Below are positions 61,981 through 64,000 of a DNA stretch of 64,000 nt, one piece after another. Source of the DNA: Natronosalvus amylolyticus (lineage in GTDB: Archaea > Halobacteriota > Halobacteria > Halobacteriales > Natrialbaceae). The stretch covers positions 2,170,001-2,234,000 of the forward strand of contig NZ_CP101156.1 in the NCBI RefSeq assembly GCF_024298845.1, in the 5' to 3' direction. The first letter of the stretch is position 1. Each line of letters starts with the position of its first letter. Below the pieces are notes generated by a model. The model searched no databases, was not told the DNA's origin, and saw only the letters and a program-made list of their open reading frames with translations. Both the position numbers and the translations under genes were made by a program.

Positions 61981-64000
61981 ATGAGCGCTATCGACGAAGA
62001 CACTGCCCGAGCGATTAATAGCGGGCGAGAATCACTGGGCGCGCTGTTCTCGAGCGCCCAGGAAAACCTCCAGAAGGTGTTTATCGTCTTCGTGATCGGG
62101 TTTATCGGCTCGTTTTACGCGCTCAGACTCTACATCTGGGATTTTTTGGAGGCGACCGCGAAAGCCGAGATGGCCACGTACGTCGCCGACAGTACGGACA
62201 TCATCACGCGGACGCCGTTCGAGGTCATCCTGTTACAGGCGAAAATCGGGATGATCGTCGGGATCATCGTCGCTATCCCGGCACTGCTGTATCTCTCCCG
62301 GCAGAAGCTTCGTGAGCGTGGGATTCAGAGCGTCGTCCCGATCTCGAAGACCTACGCTGCTGGCTTCATCGTCACATCGATTGTTCTCTTCGTCATCGGA
62401 TTGGTCTATGCGTACGTCGTCTTCTTCCCCTATGCGTTCGATTTCCTCGCCGGGAACGCCGTCAGCATGAGTATCAAACCCAGCTTCGGCATCACGGAGT
62501 TCACCGAATTCATCGCGCTATTGACCCTCTCTTTCGGACTGGCCGCCCAACTGCCGCTGTTTATGGGGGCGCTCTCGTACACCGAAATCGTCCCCTACGA
62601 AACGTTCCGCGAAAAGTGGCGCCACGCTATCGTCGGCATCACCGTCTTCGGCGCACTGTTCTCTCCGCCCGATCCGTTCACGTTGATCATGTGGGCGACG
62701 CCCATGATCGTCCTCTACGTGTTCAGCCTTGGGCTGGCGAAACTCGTCGCCAACATCCGTCGGAAAGGCGCGGCCGAACTCGACGGGGGCACTGCGTTAG
62801 TCAAGCGACGCGCTCTCCAGTTCGTGCTCGCGATTGCCGCCGTCTCTACCGCGGCCGCCGTCGCCATCACCTACGGCGCGTTCGACTACCTCGAGGCCGA
62901 AATCTACCCCTCATTCCCCGCCTGGATGAGACCCAGTGGCTCCTCGATTGTCGAAACGCTCCCGGAAACCTACGGGATCGCGGGCACGATCGCCTCTGGA
63001 GTGGCAATCGGGTTGACGATCAGCTTGCTGGTGTTGATCGTCTACACGCTCAAGGTCCTCCAGAGCCCGGTCTATCCGCGTGAATCGGCGCTCAGGACGG
63101 CGACCGACCCCTCGGAGATCGATCTGAGCGTTCTCGATGCCGAGGCCATCGAACGCGCCCCGGCACAGGTCTTCCTCGCGATGAGCGAAGAACAGGCCAT
63201 GGAGGAAGCCCGGGAAGCGATGTACGATGACGAGAAGGAGAAAGCCCAGGCGATCCTCAACCGATTCGATACGCTCAATGCGGCAGCAGAGGCCGAAGAC
63301 GAAGGCGAGACTGGGGGTGCCGAGGCAAGTGGCGACGGGGCCGCAGCCGCAGCCGAAGAAGAAGACGACTCGAGCATCTTCTCGAGCACGGCCGCGGGGA
63401 TGCTCGACCCGTTCACCGAAGACGAGACCACCGAAGAGGACATCGGAGGCTACGCCTACGACCTGGCGTTCATTTTCAACAGTTTGACCTCCAAGATGTT
63501 CCGGCTGGTCGGCCTGTTCATGGTCGTCATGGCCGGGACGTTCTTCTGGCTGTACCAGGGCGGCGTCGGTGACGTGCTCAAACTGTTCTTGAGCCGCGTC
63601 CCACAGGACGTCCTCGACGAGGTTGCCCGCAACGCCGGTCCACAACAGACCGGCTTCCTCGCGCGACTCCCACAGGAACACTTCGAGCAACTCGTTCCCG
63701 ACGACGAGTTGTATCAGCCCGAGATGGGGCTTGACGCGTTCCTCCAGCAAACTGATCTGGTCATCGCCCTTCACCCCGTCGAAGTGTTGATCTTCGCCGT
63801 GAAAGTGAGCGTGCTCGCGGGCTTCGTCGCCGTCCTCCCGCTCTTGCTCTATTACGCCTGGCCGGCGGCCAAAGAACGCGGCCTGGTTCGCGGAGACCAG
63901 CGCGTGTTCCTCGTCTGGGGTGGCACCCTCGCCGTTGGATTCGCTGTGGGAACCTACCTCGGCTTCTTCTGGGTCGCCCCCGCCATCATCTCGTATCTGG
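61981..64000 (+). CDS. TatCt-like double TatC translocase, 3' end outside window
   Basis: The first 673 codons of a very long TatC-type protein. Residues ~1-250 form the first TatC domain (helices including KVFIVFVIGFIGSFYALRL, ILLQAKIGMIVGIIVAIPALL and FTEFIALLTLSFGLAAQLPLF). Residues ~280-500 include two more helices and a large acidic linker (AEDEGETGGAEASGDGAAAA...). A second set of TatC-like helices begins around residue 500-600 (LHPVEVLIFAVKVSVLAGFVAVLP, the usual first helix pair). This two-domain design is the haloarchaeal TatCt, a fused form needed in halophiles. The C-terminus is outside the window. Divergent from the TatCo-like gene. Confidence 0.9.
   Translation, partial: MSAIDEDTARAINSGRESLGALFSSAQENLQKVFIVFVIGFIGSFYALRLYIWDFLEATAKAEMATYVADSTDIITRTPFEVILLQAKIGMIVGIIVAIPALLYLSRQKLRERGIQSVVPISKTYAAGFIVTSIVLFVIGLVYAYVVFFPYAFDFLAGNAVSMSIKPSFGITEFTEFIALLTLSFGLAAQLPLFMGALSYTEIVPYETFREKWRHAIVGITVFGALFSPPDPFTLIMWATPMIVLYVFSLGLAKLVANIRRKGAAELDGGTALVKRRALQFVLAIAAVSTAAAVAITYGAFDYLEAEIYPSFPAWMRPSGSSIVETLPETYGIAGTIASGVAIGLTISLLVLIVYTLKVLQSPVYPRESALRTATDPSEIDLSVLDAEAIERAPAQVFLAMSEEQAMEEAREAMYDDEKEKAQAILNRFDTLNAAAEAEDEGETGGAEASGDGAAAAAEEEDDSSIFSSTAAGMLDPFTEDETTEEDIGGYAYDLAFIFNSLTSKMFRLVGLFMVVMAGTFFWLYQGGVGDVLKLFLSRVPQDVLDEVARNAGPQQTGFLARLPQEHFEQLVPDDELYQPEMGLDAFLQQTDLVIALHPVEVLIFAVKVSVLAGFVAVLPLLLYYAWPAAKERGLVRGDQRVFLVWGGTLAVGFAVGTYLGFFWVAPAIISYL

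Overview
The window looks like chromosomal DNA of a haloarchaeon, most likely of the Natrialbales group. GC is high, the encoded proteins are very acidic, and there are archaeal information-processing genes (TBP, RFC small subunit, DNA polymerase D large subunit, NMD3, archaeal tRNA-modification enzymes), paired TatC-type translocases, many short promoter-to-ATG distances and several haloarchaea-only small proteins. The hexamer CTCGAG is extremely common in coding and intergenic DNA alike, and its local absence helps to mark segments that look acquired. The assignment to Natrialbales is an inference from style, not a database result.

Layout. 0-9.8 kb: a partial alpha/beta hydrolase, hisG, a two-HMA copper ATPase, a SpoIIM-like membrane protein whose end lies in a small mobile repeat, a threonine synthase-like enzyme, an MTA/SAH deaminase and a DUF7282-like surface protein. 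10-16.5 kb: RFC small subunit paralogue, acyl-CoA thioesterase, 7TM-PAS histidine kinase, small membrane and hypothetical proteins, Trm-G10 and a small methyltransferase. 16.5-21 kb: an MFS transporter and an FAD monooxygenase-like protein, both free of CTCGAG and probably acquired, around tbp and a small membrane protein. 21-30.2 kb: Taw2-like enzyme and NMD3 (overlapping), htpX-pspAB, an ABC-2-type permease with a tandem-repeat N-terminus, a methyltransferase and uvrB. 30.3-36.1 kb: lipoprotein, SnoaL-like protein, ATP-grasp protein, LarE, a histidine-rich nickel/cobalt transporter-like protein and a phosphoesterase. 36.3-39 kb: the tetrapyrrole operon hemC-cobA-hemD.

39-43.7 kb is the accessory part. 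It holds an AT-richer membrane protein, a structured end resembling a solitary IS200/IS605-type omega RNA, a RecJ-like DHH protein, and a small CTCGAG-free segment with a putative antitoxin/PIN-toxin pair between two inverted copies of an ~80 bp MITE-like palindromic element. A third copy lies at 4.6 kb and forms the end of the SpoIIM-like gene. 43.6-64 kb returns to core genes: lipoprotein, DUF5783, NifU-C protein, ketopantoate reductase, zinc-ribbon protein, polD2 interrupted by a 494-residue homing-endonuclease intein, PCC-domain protein, two CBS proteins, small zinc finger, glyS, GNAT acetyltransferase, a membrane protein, a dolichol-kinase-like protein, and divergent TatC genes (one with a ~300-residue acidic N-terminus; the other, TatCt-like, runs off the end).

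The signals most worth a second look are the MITE family and the cassette it brackets, the polD2 intein ending in Gln, the RFC paralogue with an altered Walker B, the CTCGAG-free segments, the LarE/nickel-transporter pair, and four minisatellites. I found no rRNA, tRNA or CRISPR array.
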